Of a DNA stretch of 64,000 nt, positions 50,438 to 58,552 are shown one piece after another. A program made the translations under genes and the position numbers. Source of the stretch: an uncultured bacterium (GTDB lineage: Bacteria > Pseudomonadota > Gammaproteobacteria > Burkholderiales > Burkholderiaceae_E); assembly GCA_903907905.1 (NCBI GenBank), contig CAIVPX010000171.1, positions 41,381-105,380 on the forward strand, read 5' to 3'. The notes under the pieces are model-generated. The model was not told the origin of the DNA. It ran no database searches and saw only the letters and a list, made by a program, of their open reading frames with translations. Position 1 is the first letter of the stretch. Every line of letters starts with the position of its first letter.

Positions 50438-51616
50438 ATGCGCTTGCGTCTTGCCGCCAGTCTTGCGCTGGCTTCCGCCCTGGCCTTCAGCGGGCCCGCC
50501 CTATCGGCCGACAAGGTCAAGGTTGGTTTCGTGAGCACCCTGTCGGGTCCGTCAGCCGCGCTTGGAGTCGATATCCGCGACGGCTTTATGCTGGCGGTCA
50601 AACTGGCGGGTGGCAAACTAGGCGGTCTGCCAGCCGAGGTGATCATCGGCGATGATCAGTTCAAGCCTGACGTCGCCCGCCAATTGTTCGAGAAGAACAT
50701 CAAGCGCGATCGCGTCGACTTCATGACTGGGGTGGTGTTTTCCAACATCATGCTGGCGGCGGCCTCTGAGGCCTTCGACAGCAAGACCTTCTACGTGAGC
50801 CCCAATGCTGCGCCCTCGCCGCTCGCCGGCAAGGATTGCAACCCCTACTTCTTTGCAGTGTCCTGGCCCAATGACGCGTACCACGAGGCGGCGGGCCAGC
50901 ATGCTACCAACCGGGGCTACAGCAGCGTCTACCTGCTCGCCCCCAACTATCAGGCCGGCAAGGATTCGCTCGCGGGGTTCAAGCGCTACTTCAAGGGTAA
51001 GGTCACGGCCGAGGTCTACACCAAGCTTGGCCAGCTCGACTACTCGGCCGAATTGGCCGAGATCCGCGCCGCGCGCCCACAAGCCTTGTACGTCTTCCTG
51101 CCGGGGGGCATGGGCATCAACTTTGTGAAGCAGTTCGTGGCTGCGGGCCTCTCCAAGGACATTACGCTGCTGGTGCCCGGTTTCGGCTCCGACCAGGACA
51201 TCATCCGCCCCGTGGGCGATGCCATGCTCGGGATCTTCGATACCGCGCACTGGGCGCTTGATCTGCCCAACGAGGCCAACCGCCGTTTCGTGGCCGAGTT
51301 CGAAAAAGAGTACAAGCGTCTGCCCTCGGTGTTTGCCTCGCAGGGCTATGACGCGGCTCTGCTGATCAGCGCCGCCGTGCGTGACGTCAAGGGCAAGATC
51401 GAGGACAAGGAAGCCCTGCGGCGCGCCCTCAAAGCGGCTCGTTTTGATTCAACGCGCGGTGAGTTCAAGTTCAATACGAATCAGTTCCCGATTCAGAACT
51501 ACTACCTGCGCGTGGTCGGCAAGGATGCAAGCGGCCGCCTGGTCAACAAGACCCTGGGCGAGCCGATCTTCCGCAATCATGGCGATGCCTATGTACAGGA
51601 TTGCGGGATGAAATAA
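50438..51616 (+). CDS. Liv-type (HAAT) ABC substrate-binding protein
   Basis: The ATG at 50438 has CAGGAG 8 bases upstream and begins the signal MRLRLAASLALASALAFSGP, cleaved after ALSA; 392 residues. KVKVGFVSTLSGPSAALGVD is the first block of branched-chain amino acid type receptors, IIGDDQFKPDVARQLFEKNI the second, and VFASQGYDAALLISAAV the C-terminal lobe. In this family many members bind aromatic acids or amides instead of amino acids. It probably serves the LivHMGF importer at 54020-57390, although two convergent genes lie between. Confidence 0.92.
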   Translation: MRLRLAASLALASALAFSGPALSADKVKVGFVSTLSGPSAALGVDIRDGFMLAVKLAGGKLGGLPAEVIIGDDQFKPDVARQLFEKNIKRDRVDFMTGVVFSNIMLAAASEAFDSKTFYVSPNAAPSPLAGKDCNPYFFAVSWPNDAYHEAAGQHATNRGYSSVYLLAPNYQAGKDSLAGFKRYFKGKVTAEVYTKLGQLDYSAELAEIRAARPQALYVFLPGGMGINFVKQFVAAGLSKDITLLVPGFGSDQDIIRPVGDAMLGIFDTAHWALDLPNEANRRFVAEFEKEYKRLPSVFASQGYDAALLISAAVRDVKGKIEDKEALRRALKAARFDSTRGEFKFNTNQFPIQNYYLRVVGKDASGRLVNKTLGEPIFRNHGDAYVQDCGMK

Positions 51617-51620
51617 GAGC

Positions 51621-52307
51621 TCAGTAAAAGGCCGGGGTGTCTCGCGCATGGCCATCATGCAGATCGAGCACCCGGCCGAACCAGGCGGCGAGCGCGTCGC
51701 CTGCCGGCAATAGCGGAAGGGGCGACACGATCCTCGCCCACTGAAAGACCGAAAAGAGCGAGTAATCGGCGTAACAGGGGGCATCTCCGCCCAGGAAGGC
51801 CTGGCGCTTGAGCAGGGCGCGTGCCGGATCCACCGAAGCGAGCAGCCGCTCAAAGGTTTTGCCCTGGGCCTCCTTCAGGGCCTCGGGCGATTTTCCAGTG
51901 AATTTTTCCACCGTGGCTCGAAAGTGCGGCTGGTCGGTGGGGTCCTGCACCAGAATGGCATCGCCTGCCAGCGCCTGAAACGCAATAGGTACCACACTGC
52001 GATCCACCCAGGTATTGACGAACTGGCAGAGACTTTTGCCGGTGTCGCCGCCAAAGAGCGAGGGCTGCTCCGGGTACTGTTTTTCCAGATATTCCGCGAT
52101 CTGCCACGAGTCGCGTACGACGCGGGCGCCGTCCCGGATCACCGGTACGGTTTTCCCGCCTGAAAAGTCGATGCTCGCCTTGTCGGTGAGCAGAACGGGT
52201 TGCACGCTGACGCTCAGCCCCTTGTGCCGAAGCGCCATGCGCGTGCGCCAGGAAAAATTGCTGTAGCGACGGTCATTCTGGCCGCGCAGTTCCCATAGTT
52301 CGATCAT
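51621..52307 (-). CDS. glutathione S-transferase family protein
   Basis: The start is ATG 52307, which shares one base with the ligase stop (TGATG); 228 residues. The thioredoxin-like N-terminal domain has IELWELRGQNDRRYSNFSWR, the cis-Pro motif KTVPVIRD and the glutathione-contact VRDSWQIAEYLE. The C-terminal helical domain contains FLGGDAPCYADYSLFSVFQW, a typical GST N-capping region. Beta-etherase-like and isomerase GSTs of this kind occur in aromatic catabolism; translation coupled to an acyl-CoA ligase fits such a role. The substrate is unknown. Confidence 0.9.
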   Translation of the reverse strand: MIELWELRGQNDRRYSNFSWRTRMALRHKGLSVSVQPVLLTDKASIDFSGGKTVPVIRDGARVVRDSWQIAEYLEKQYPEQPSLFGGDTGKSLCQFVNTWVDRSVVPIAFQALAGDAILVQDPTDQPHFRATVEKFTGKSPEALKEAQGKTFERLLASVDPARALLKRQAFLGGDAPCYADYSLFSVFQWARIVSPLPLLPAGDALAAWFGRVLDLHDGHARDTPAFY

Positions 52308-53872
52308 CAGGCTGCTCCCGGGGTAATCAGTCGGGTGAGGAGGGAACGCCGCACCTTCTGGGTGGGCGTCATCGGAAATTCGCTCACGAATTCGAGCCGC
52401 TCGGGCCACTTGAACTTCGCCACGCCAGCGCGCTCCAGCGCAGCGGTGAGATCGCCCAGCGTGACCTCATGCTGCTGATTGGGCAGTACGAAGGCGCAGG
52501 CACGCTCGCCCAGCGTGGGGTCGGGCATCGGGGCGAGAATGCAGCGACTGACGCCGGGCACCGTATCGAGAACGGCTTCGACATCGACCGGATTGAACTT
52601 GACCCCGCCGCGGTTGATCAGTTCCTTTACCCGGCCTGTCAGAACCAGTGCGCCGTCGGGACGCAGTAGGGCGGTGTCGCCGGTATCGAACCAGTCGTCG
52701 GAGAAGGCCGCCTGGGTGGCCTCGGGGTTGTTCAGGTAGGCCGCGAAAACCGAGGCACCCCGGACGCGAAGCCGTCCTTCGCAGCCAGGCTCGAGCACCT
52801 GGTTGGCGTCACCGACCACCTGCAGTTCGGTTCGCAAGGCGACACGCCCCGCCGTTTCGTGCCGTAGGTCGGCCGGGTCACCGGGGCGGCCATAGGCGCC
52901 GGCCTGCAATTCGCTCATGCCCCAGAGCTGGATCACCTTGCCTGCGTCGAGTTGCGATTCGACGGCCCGTGCCAAGCCAGGGGGGACATGGGTTCCGGAC
53001 AGGCAGACCAGGCGCGTGCTGCGGAAGTCGTCGCGCTTCATGGCCTTGCCGTCGAGCAGAGGCTTGAAGTGGGCGGGTCCGGCGAAGATGGCCGTGACGC
53101 GATCACGCCTCACGGTAGCCAGCAGATCATCGGGCGTGAAGGCGGGCAATAGCGAGGCACAGGCACCGGCCAGCAGTGCGTTTTGCAGGACGAAGAGGCC
53201 GTAGAGGTGCGAGTAGGGCGCCGCGCTCAGCAAGACGTCTGAGGGGCCGAATCCGAAGGCGCTCAGCGCGTCGGCGGCGTTGCCCAGGAAACGCCTGGCG
53301 GTGGTGGGCACGCCCTTGGGGCTGGCCGTGGTGCCCGAGGTGTAGAGCAGCACATAGGGCGAGTCGGCGTGGGCGGCAGGCGGGCCCGTCAGCGGGTCGC
53401 TCCGGGCCAAGGTAGACCAGTCGACGCAAGCAGCCACCGGCTCGCCCAGCGTGATGAGGGTTCGCAGGGCGCCCAAACCGCTGGCGGGGTCAGCTTGCAG
53501 CGCGCGCACGATGCCGGTGGGCGAACTGTCGCGGACCTTAGACAGCCCGATGAAGCAGGTGGCGCCGCTGTGCGCGAGCAGAGGGCCGAGCTCGGCACGC
53601 CGGTAGGGCATGTGCAGCATCTGAACCGTAGCACCGACAAAGTTCGCCGCCAGCAGGGTCACGATGAATTCGACCGAGTTGGGCAACTGCAAGCCGACGA
53701 CCTCACCGGGGCCGATGCCCTGGGCGCGCAGTCCAGCCGCCAGTCGGCGGGCGGCAAGCTCGAGCCCGGCGTAGTTGAGTCGGCCGTCCGGACCGCTCAG
53801 CGCCAGCGCTTCGGGACTGCGTTGGGCATGCGCCTGCACGGCGCCAAACAGCGTGTCGATTGAGTCGCTCAT
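52307..53872 (-). CDS. acyl/aryl-CoA synthetase (AMP-dependent ligase)
   Basis: 521 residues. The P-loop YVLLYTSGTTASPKGVP is the AMP-binding motif (consensus has Gly where Ala stands), followed by YSHLYGLFVLQNALL, the aromatic-containing A5 region WGMSELQAGAYG, DWFDTGDTALLRPDG and the C-terminal RVKELINRGGVKFNPVDVE, where the hinge Gly/Lys and EXXL region are normal. It activates a carboxylic acid to its CoA thioester. Divergence from a Liv importer and coupling to a GST suggest an aromatic or phenylpropanoid acid. The A10 lysine is in TPTQKVRRSLL, so it is likely active. Confidence 0.93.
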   Translation of the reverse strand: MSDSIDTLFGAVQAHAQRSPEALALSGPDGRLNYAGLELAARRLAAGLRAQGIGPGEVVGLQLPNSVEFIVTLLAANFVGATVQMLHMPYRRAELGPLLAHSGATCFIGLSKVRDSSPTGIVRALQADPASGLGALRTLITLGEPVAACVDWSTLARSDPLTGPPAAHADSPYVLLYTSGTTASPKGVPTTARRFLGNAADALSAFGFGPSDVLLSAAPYSHLYGLFVLQNALLAGACASLLPAFTPDDLLATVRRDRVTAIFAGPAHFKPLLDGKAMKRDDFRSTRLVCLSGTHVPPGLARAVESQLDAGKVIQLWGMSELQAGAYGRPGDPADLRHETAGRVALRTELQVVGDANQVLEPGCEGRLRVRGASVFAAYLNNPEATQAAFSDDWFDTGDTALLRPDGALVLTGRVKELINRGGVKFNPVDVEAVLDTVPGVSRCILAPMPDPTLGERACAFVLPNQQHEVTLGDLTAALERAGVAKFKWPERLEFVSEFPMTPTQKVRRSLLTRLITPGAA

Positions 53873-53962
53873 GGGGCCTCGCCTGGCTGGAACGCGCGGC
53901 GGCGGGCGATCGGCTCGCGCTGTCCGGGATCTCTGGATGTTCTGAGGAATTCGCGTAAACTA

Positions 53963-53976
53963 CTTTAGACTTAAAG
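53963..53976. promoter_or_regulatory. inverted repeat CTTTAGACTTAAAG in the ligase/livH divergent promoter
   Basis: CTTTA and TAAAG arms around GACT lie in the AT-richer centre of the 147-base gap between the CoA ligase and livH genes. Such short A/T-rich palindromes are typical of MarR-type operators controlling aromatic-CoA genes, but no MarR gene is in the window, so the binding protein is unknown. Confidence 0.4.
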
Positions 53977-54019
53977 CAAATCAAGGGCAAGCTTTCCTGC
54001 CCGCGCTGCAAACACTGCC

Positions 54020-54937
54020 ATGACTGCCATCCTGCTGCTCGAACAGTCGCTCAACGGTCTGCAATTCGGCCTGATGCTGTTCCTGCTGGCGGCAGGCCTC
54101 ACGCTGGTCTTCGGCATCATGGACATGATCAACCTGGCCCACGGCTCGCTCTACATGGTGGGCGCCTTCTTTGCGGCCTGGTTCGTCGACCTCACGGGCT
54201 CTTTTGTGGCGGGCGTGTTGCTCGCGATCTTGGCAACGGGGCTGTTCGGCATGGTGCTCGAGGCATCGCTGCTGCGCTCACTGTATGCGCGTGACCACCT
54301 CTCGCAGGTGCTGGCCACCTTTGCACTGATCCTCATCATCAATGAGGGCGTTCGGATGCTCTGGGGCTCCGACATGGCCTTGTCGGCCCCGGCGGTGTTG
54401 TCCGGGCCGGTCGAGCTGCTCCCCGGCCTTTACTATCCCGCCTATCGTCTGCTGATCATCGCGGTGGGACTCGCGCTGGCCGTAGTGCTCTACGTGCTGG
54501 TAGCCCGAACACGCATGGGGGCTCTGGTGCGCGCGGGTGCGTCCAATCGCGATATGGCGATGGCGATGGGGGTGAACATCAAACGGCTGTTCACGGCCGT
54601 GTTCGGCATCGGTGCGGCGCTTTGTGCTGTGGCAGGCGCCATGCTGGGGCCCCTGCTGGCCGTGCAGGTGGGCATGGGTGAAAGCGTGCTCATCCTGGCG
54701 TTCGTGGTCATCGTCATTGGCGGCATCGGTTCAATTCGCGGGGCGCTGGCCGGGTCCTTGCTGGTGGGTGTGGTCGATACGGCTGGGCGCACGCTGCTGC
54801 CCCATCTATTTCGCGAGTTCCTGCCGCCTCAGGTTGCCAGCGCCGCCGGCCCCGCCGTCGGCTCGGTCATGATTTACCTGCTCATGGCCGTCGTGCTGTT
54901 CGTGCGCCCGCAGGGGCTCTTCCCGGCGCGTGGCTGA
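54020..54937 (+). CDS. livH: Liv-type ABC importer permease (LivH)
   Basis: 305 residues with about eight hydrophobic segments. The start LLLEQSLNGLQFGLMLFLLA and GLTLVFGIMDMINLAHGSLY are the LivH hallmark, and FVVIVIGGIGSIRGALAGSL near the C-terminus is the ATPase-docking/transport motif. It pairs with LivM encoded immediately after. It is divergent from the CoA-ligase operon, supporting import of the acid that the ligase activates. Confidence 0.94.
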   Translation: MTAILLLEQSLNGLQFGLMLFLLAAGLTLVFGIMDMINLAHGSLYMVGAFFAAWFVDLTGSFVAGVLLAILATGLFGMVLEASLLRSLYARDHLSQVLATFALILIINEGVRMLWGSDMALSAPAVLSGPVELLPGLYYPAYRLLIIAVGLALAVVLYVLVARTRMGALVRAGASNRDMAMAMGVNIKRLFTAVFGIGAALCAVAGAMLGPLLAVQVGMGESVLILAFVVIVIGGIGSIRGALAGSLLVGVVDTAGRTLLPHLFREFLPPQVASAAGPAVGSVMIYLLMAVVLFVRPQGLFPARG

Positions 54938-54938
54938 C

Positions 54939-55916
54939 ATGGGGCCGACTCCCCCTGCGACCACCTCACGGCTGCGCCCGCTTGCGATGGCGGGCCTCGT
55001 GTTGGCGGCCATTGCGTTTCCGCTGGCCATGCGGGCATGGGACGCAAGCTTTTACATCAGCGTCGCCAGTCGCATCATGATCTACGCCGTTGCGGCCACC
55101 AGCCTCAATCTCATCCTGGGCTATGGCGGGATGGTGTCCTTCGGCCATGCCGCCTTCTTCGGCATCGGCGCCTATGCGGTCGGCATTCTCATCACCGAGG
55201 GGGTGGTCAGCGGCTGGATTGGCTTTGCGGTGGCCATGGGGGCGGCCGCACTGGCCGCAGCGCTCATCGGTGCCATTTCCCTGCGTACGCGAGGCGTGTA
55301 CTTCATCATGATCACGCTCGCCTTCGCGCAGATGCTTTTCTACCTGGTGAACAGCGTCAAGGCCTACGGCGGCGACGAAGGGCTCAACATCCGCCTGCGT
55401 TCAGACTTCGGGTTCGGTCTCAATCTGAAAGATGACGTGAGCTTTTATTTCGTCGTGCTCGGCACGCTCGCGCTCACCCTGCTGATCGTTCACCGCCTGA
55501 TGCATTCGCGTTTCGGCCGACTGGTGCTGGCCATTCGCGATGATGATGTGCGTGCCGAGGCGATTGGCGTGCCGGTATTTCGCTACAAGTTGCTGCTGTT
55601 CATCATCGCGGGTGCGCTGGGCGGTCTGGCAGGTGCGTTGATGGTCAATCACCAGAACTATGTCAATCCCAGTGTGCTGCACTGGACCCAGTCGGGCTCG
55701 CTGATGATTATGGTCATTCTGGGCGGGGTCGGCACGCTCTGGGGGGGCGTCGTGGGTGCCATTGTCCTGCTGCTGCTCGAGGAGGTGGTGGCGGGCTACA
55801 CCATTCACTGGCAGTTCTGGGTGGGGTGGGTGCTGCTGGCCATCGTCCTGTATGCCCCGCGGGGCCTGGTGGGGCTGATGGCGCGTTTGGTGGGATCACG
55901 GGGCGGGCGTTCGTGA
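54939..55916 (+). CDS. livM: Liv-type ABC importer permease (LivM)
   Basis: The start is either ATG 54939 or the GTG at 54930 that overlaps livH; 325 residues from the ATG. About nine to ten hydrophobic segments. SLNLILGYGGMVSFGHAAFF is the LivM signature and VVMGGxGT-type docking is seen in IMVILGGVGTLWGGVVGAIV. It overlaps livG by a GTGA. Forms the second half of the membrane channel. Confidence 0.93.
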   Translation: MGPTPPATTSRLRPLAMAGLVLAAIAFPLAMRAWDASFYISVASRIMIYAVAATSLNLILGYGGMVSFGHAAFFGIGAYAVGILITEGVVSGWIGFAVAMGAAALAAALIGAISLRTRGVYFIMITLAFAQMLFYLVNSVKAYGGDEGLNIRLRSDFGFGLNLKDDVSFYFVVLGTLALTLLIVHRLMHSRFGRLVLAIRDDDVRAEAIGVPVFRYKLLLFIIAGALGGLAGALMVNHQNYVNPSVLHWTQSGSLMIMVILGGVGTLWGGVVGAIVLLLLEEVVAGYTIHWQFWVGWVLLAIVLYAPRGLVGLMARLVGSRGGRS

Positions 55917-56674
55917 GCGCGGTCGAACCGCTGCTCGAGGTCCGGTCGCTTTGCAAGCGATTCGGCGGCGTGTTGGCAACCGATTCGGTATCACTCGAAG
56001 TCGCACGCGGCGAGATCCATGCGCTGATCGGCCCCAATGGCGCCGGCAAGACTACGCTGGTCTCGCAACTCTCGGGGAGCCTTGCGCCCGACGAGGGTCT
56101 CATTCGCTTCGACGGGCACGATGTTACGCGCATGCCGCTGCACGCGCGCGTGCGGCTCGGGCTCGCCCGATCCTTTCAGATCACCCGGCTGTTTCGCAGT
56201 TTTACTGCAATCGACAACCTCGCCATTGCCGTGCAGGCGCGCAGCGGCTCGAACCTGTCTTTTTGGCGGCCGGTGGCGCGCGAGACGGCTCTGGTTGACG
56301 AGGCCCGGGCCTTGCTCGACCAGGTGGGGCTTGGCGCCCGTGCCGAGGTGCCCGCTGCGGCGCTCTCCCATGGCGAGCAACGCGCGCTCGAACTGGGCCT
56401 GGCGTTGGCCACTCGGCCACGGTTGTTGTTGCTCGATGAGCCCATGGCCGGGACCGGTCCCGAAGATTCTGCGCGCATCGTGGCGCTGATCGAGCGGCTG
56501 CGTTCGCAGCTCACCGTGCTGCTCATCGAGCACGACGTCGATGCGGTCTTCCGGCTGGCTGATCGCGTGTCGGTGCTGGTCAACGGCCGGCTCATCGCCT
56601 CGGGTGAGCCGGAGGCGGTGCGCGCTCACCCCGAGGTCATCAGTGCCTATCTGGGCGACGAGGGGCTGGCGTGA
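55913..56674 (+). CDS. livG: Liv-type ABC importer ATPase (LivG)
   Basis: 253 residues from GTG 55913 (GTGA overlap with livM). Walker A GPNGAGKTT, Q-loop region FQITRLFRSFTAIDNLAI, a signature reading LSHGEQRALELGLAL, Walker B LLLLDEPMAGTGPED and the switch LLIEHDVDAVF. LARSFQITRLF is typical of LivG. The Walker B follow-up GTGPED replaces the usual AGxxxE. It drives transport with LivF. Confidence 0.94.
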   Translation: MSAVEPLLEVRSLCKRFGGVLATDSVSLEVARGEIHALIGPNGAGKTTLVSQLSGSLAPDEGLIRFDGHDVTRMPLHARVRLGLARSFQITRLFRSFTAIDNLAIAVQARSGSNLSFWRPVARETALVDEARALLDQVGLGARAEVPAAALSHGEQRALELGLALATRPRLLLLDEPMAGTGPEDSARIVALIERLRSQLTVLLIEHDVDAVFRLADRVSVLVNGRLIASGEPEAVRAHPEVISAYLGDEGLA

Positions 56675-57390
56675 GCGAGGGGCTGTTGAGCGTCGAGGGG
56701 CTGCAGACCGCCTACGGTCAGAGCCAGGTGCTGTTCGGCATCGACCTCACGATTCGCGAGGGCGAGGTGGTGGGTCTACTCGGCCGCAACGGCATGGGCA
56801 AGACCACCCTGGTGCGCTCCATTGTCGGTCTGGTTCGCGCGCAGGCCGGTCGCATCCGCTTTGGCGGGGTCGAGGTGCTGGGGCAGACCGCCGATTGCAT
56901 CGCCCGCCAGGGGATGGCGGTGGTGCCTGAGGGCCGACAGGTCTTTCCCAACCTGTCGGTCGACGAACATCTCACTGCGTTTGCCGCTCGACGGGGCGGC
57001 GAGCGGGGCGGCATACTTTGGAACGCCCAGAAGGTGTATGAACTCTTTCCCCGGCTCGCCGAGCGCAAGCGCAACCTGGGCAACCAGCTGTCGGGCGGGG
57101 AGCAGCAAATGCTGGCGATCGGGCGGGCGCTGGTTACCAATCCGCGTCTGCTCATCCTGGACGAGGCCACCGAGGGACTGGCGCCGCTCATTCGGGAGGA
57201 AATCTGGCGCTGTCTGAAGCAGTTGCGGGAGTCGGGTCAGACCCTGCTGGTCATCGACAAATACGTCAATCGCCTGGTTGACATCGCCGACCATCATCTT
57301 GTGCTTGAGCGTGGCCAGGTGGCCTGGCGCGGCAGTTCGGCCGAACTCGCGGACGACCGATCGATCTGGCAACGCTACCTGGGCGTGTGA
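56671..57390 (+). CDS. livF: Liv-type ABC importer ATPase (LivF)
   Basis: 239 residues from GTG 56671 (GTGA overlap with livG). Walker A GRNGMGKTTLVRSI is the LivF form, VPEGRQVFPNLSVDEHL the Q-loop block, NQLSGGEQQMLAIGRAL the signature and LLILDEATEGLAP Walker B. The switch residue region reads LLVIDKYVNRLVDIAD, where the usual EQN/H position is K/Y, a variation seen in some aromatic-acid importers. Ends the importer operon, converging on the LysR gene. Confidence 0.93.
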   Translation: MSEGLLSVEGLQTAYGQSQVLFGIDLTIREGEVVGLLGRNGMGKTTLVRSIVGLVRAQAGRIRFGGVEVLGQTADCIARQGMAVVPEGRQVFPNLSVDEHLTAFAARRGGERGGILWNAQKVYELFPRLAERKRNLGNQLSGGEQQMLAIGRALVTNPRLLILDEATEGLAPLIREEIWRCLKQLRESGQTLLVIDKYVNRLVDIADHHLVLERGQVAWRGSSAELADDRSIWQRYLGV

Positions 57391-57471
57391 TGGCCGAGTG
57401 ACCGGTGTTTGATCAGCCTTCGACTGGCATGCGGGGGCTGAGTGAAAGGCGCCGGGCCTGTAGGGGGGCGG

Positions 57472-57488
57472 ACCGGGTGCGACCCGGT
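57472..57488. terminator. hairpin between convergent livF and lysR
   Basis: ACCGGGT-GCG-ACCCGGT, a perfect 7-bp stem with a 3-base loop, lies midway in the 124-base gap between the convergent importer operon and the LysR gene. It has no T-run on either side, so it may be a weak or Rho-assisted terminator. Confidence 0.4.
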
Positions 57489-57514
57489 AAGTCCCGGCGA
57501 CTCGGTGGCGGCGC

Positions 57515-58432
57515 TCAGCCGATGCTGCTTTCAAACTGCCGGGCGGCAACCACGCGGATCGCCTGGATCAGCAGCTGGGCGGCGGGGCTGGTCGAGCCGC
57601 GGCGACGTCGGGTGATGCCCACCCTGCGGGTCCAGTCGGTGCCCACGACCCTCAGCGGCGTGAGTTGCCCTGCCTGCACCTCCCACCAGATGAGTTCTCG
57701 CGGGATGAACGTGAGGGCATCGCTTTGCATGACGAGAGACTTCATCAGCACCGTGGATGTTGTTTCGACCTGGGCCAGGGGCGGCTCGAGCTGGTGTCGT
57801 TGGAAGAAGTCGTCAAAGGCAAGGCGTTCGAGTTCGCGGCTGCGCGGCAGGATCCACTGCTGGGTCAGCAGGTGAGCCGGTGTCAGGGCGCGCTGTCGGG
57901 TAAGGGGGTGGCCTGCACGCGCCACCACCACGCCGGTTTCGGTGAAGAGCGACTCGTGGGTGAGTGCAGCGTCGTTCGCGCGCGCCGGGACCGAGGACAG
58001 GGCGAATTCGATCTCGCCGAGTTTGACCCAGGGCATCAGTGCCTCGTTGAGGCCATAGAGCACGGTGACCCGTAGCCTCGGGTGCTCGCGGGCGAGTTGC
58101 AAAAGCGCCAGCGGCAGCAGGCGGTTGGCCTCGGTGGGGCCGCAGCCCACGAGGATATGGCCGTCTCGTGCGCCCTTCAGGGCCTCGATTGCGCCCGCGG
58201 CCTGCTGAAATTCGGCCTCGACGACCTGGCCATGCTGCAGCAGGGCCTCGCCCGCCGGCGTGGGCGACACGCCAAAGCGACCGCGATCGAGCAGTCGAAT
58301 CCCCAGCGATTTTTCGAGGGCCTTGATGCTTTTGGACAGAGCCGGCTGCGACACGCCGAGTTCGGCTGCGGCCTCGGTGAGGTTGCCGTGGCGCACGGCG
58401 GCAAGAAACATCTGAACCTTGCGGTAATCCAT
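57515..58432 (-). CDS. LysR family transcriptional regulator
   Basis: The ATG at 58432 follows GAGGGG and gives 305 residues; the track start at 58876 runs through the promoter. The helix-turn-helix is MDYRKVQMFLAAVRHGNLTE followed by AAAELGVSQPALSKSIKALE. The ligand domain spans about 90-300 (HILVGCGPTEANRLLPLALL). It is divergent from the Rieske oxygenase genes, with a T-N11-A palindrome in the gap, the usual arrangement for autoregulated LysR activators that respond to an aromatic inducer. Confidence 0.93.
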   Translation of the reverse strand: MDYRKVQMFLAAVRHGNLTEAAAELGVSQPALSKSIKALEKSLGIRLLDRGRFGVSPTPAGEALLQHGQVVEAEFQQAAGAIEALKGARDGHILVGCGPTEANRLLPLALLQLAREHPRLRVTVLYGLNEALMPWVKLGEIEFALSSVPARANDAALTHESLFTETGVVVARAGHPLTRQRALTPAHLLTQQWILPRSRELERLAFDDFFQRHQLEPPLAQVETTSTVLMKSLVMQSDALTFIPRELIWWEVQAGQLTPLRVVGTDWTRRVGITRRRRGSTSPAAQLLIQAIRVVAARQFESSIG

Positions 58433-58446
58433 CGACCCCTCGGCAA

Positions 58447-58467
58447 TCCATAACCCATGGTAATGGA
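58447..58467. promoter_or_regulatory. LysR-type binding site (T-N11-A palindrome)
   Basis: A 21-base imperfect palindrome built from TCCATAACC and GGTAATGGA around the centre, with 8 of 10 pairs matching and containing a T-N11-A motif (58451-58463). It lies 14 bases upstream of the lysR start and 85 bases upstream of the oxygenase start, a position expected for the recognition site of the divergent regulator. Confidence 0.6.
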
Positions 58468-58552
58468 AAAAGCATGAAAGGTTGTAGGTCGGGTCTGTTG
58501 GCTTTGGTATGGTTTTGCCCGTCTGACCCTTTGTGACAACCGGAGGCTTGGC

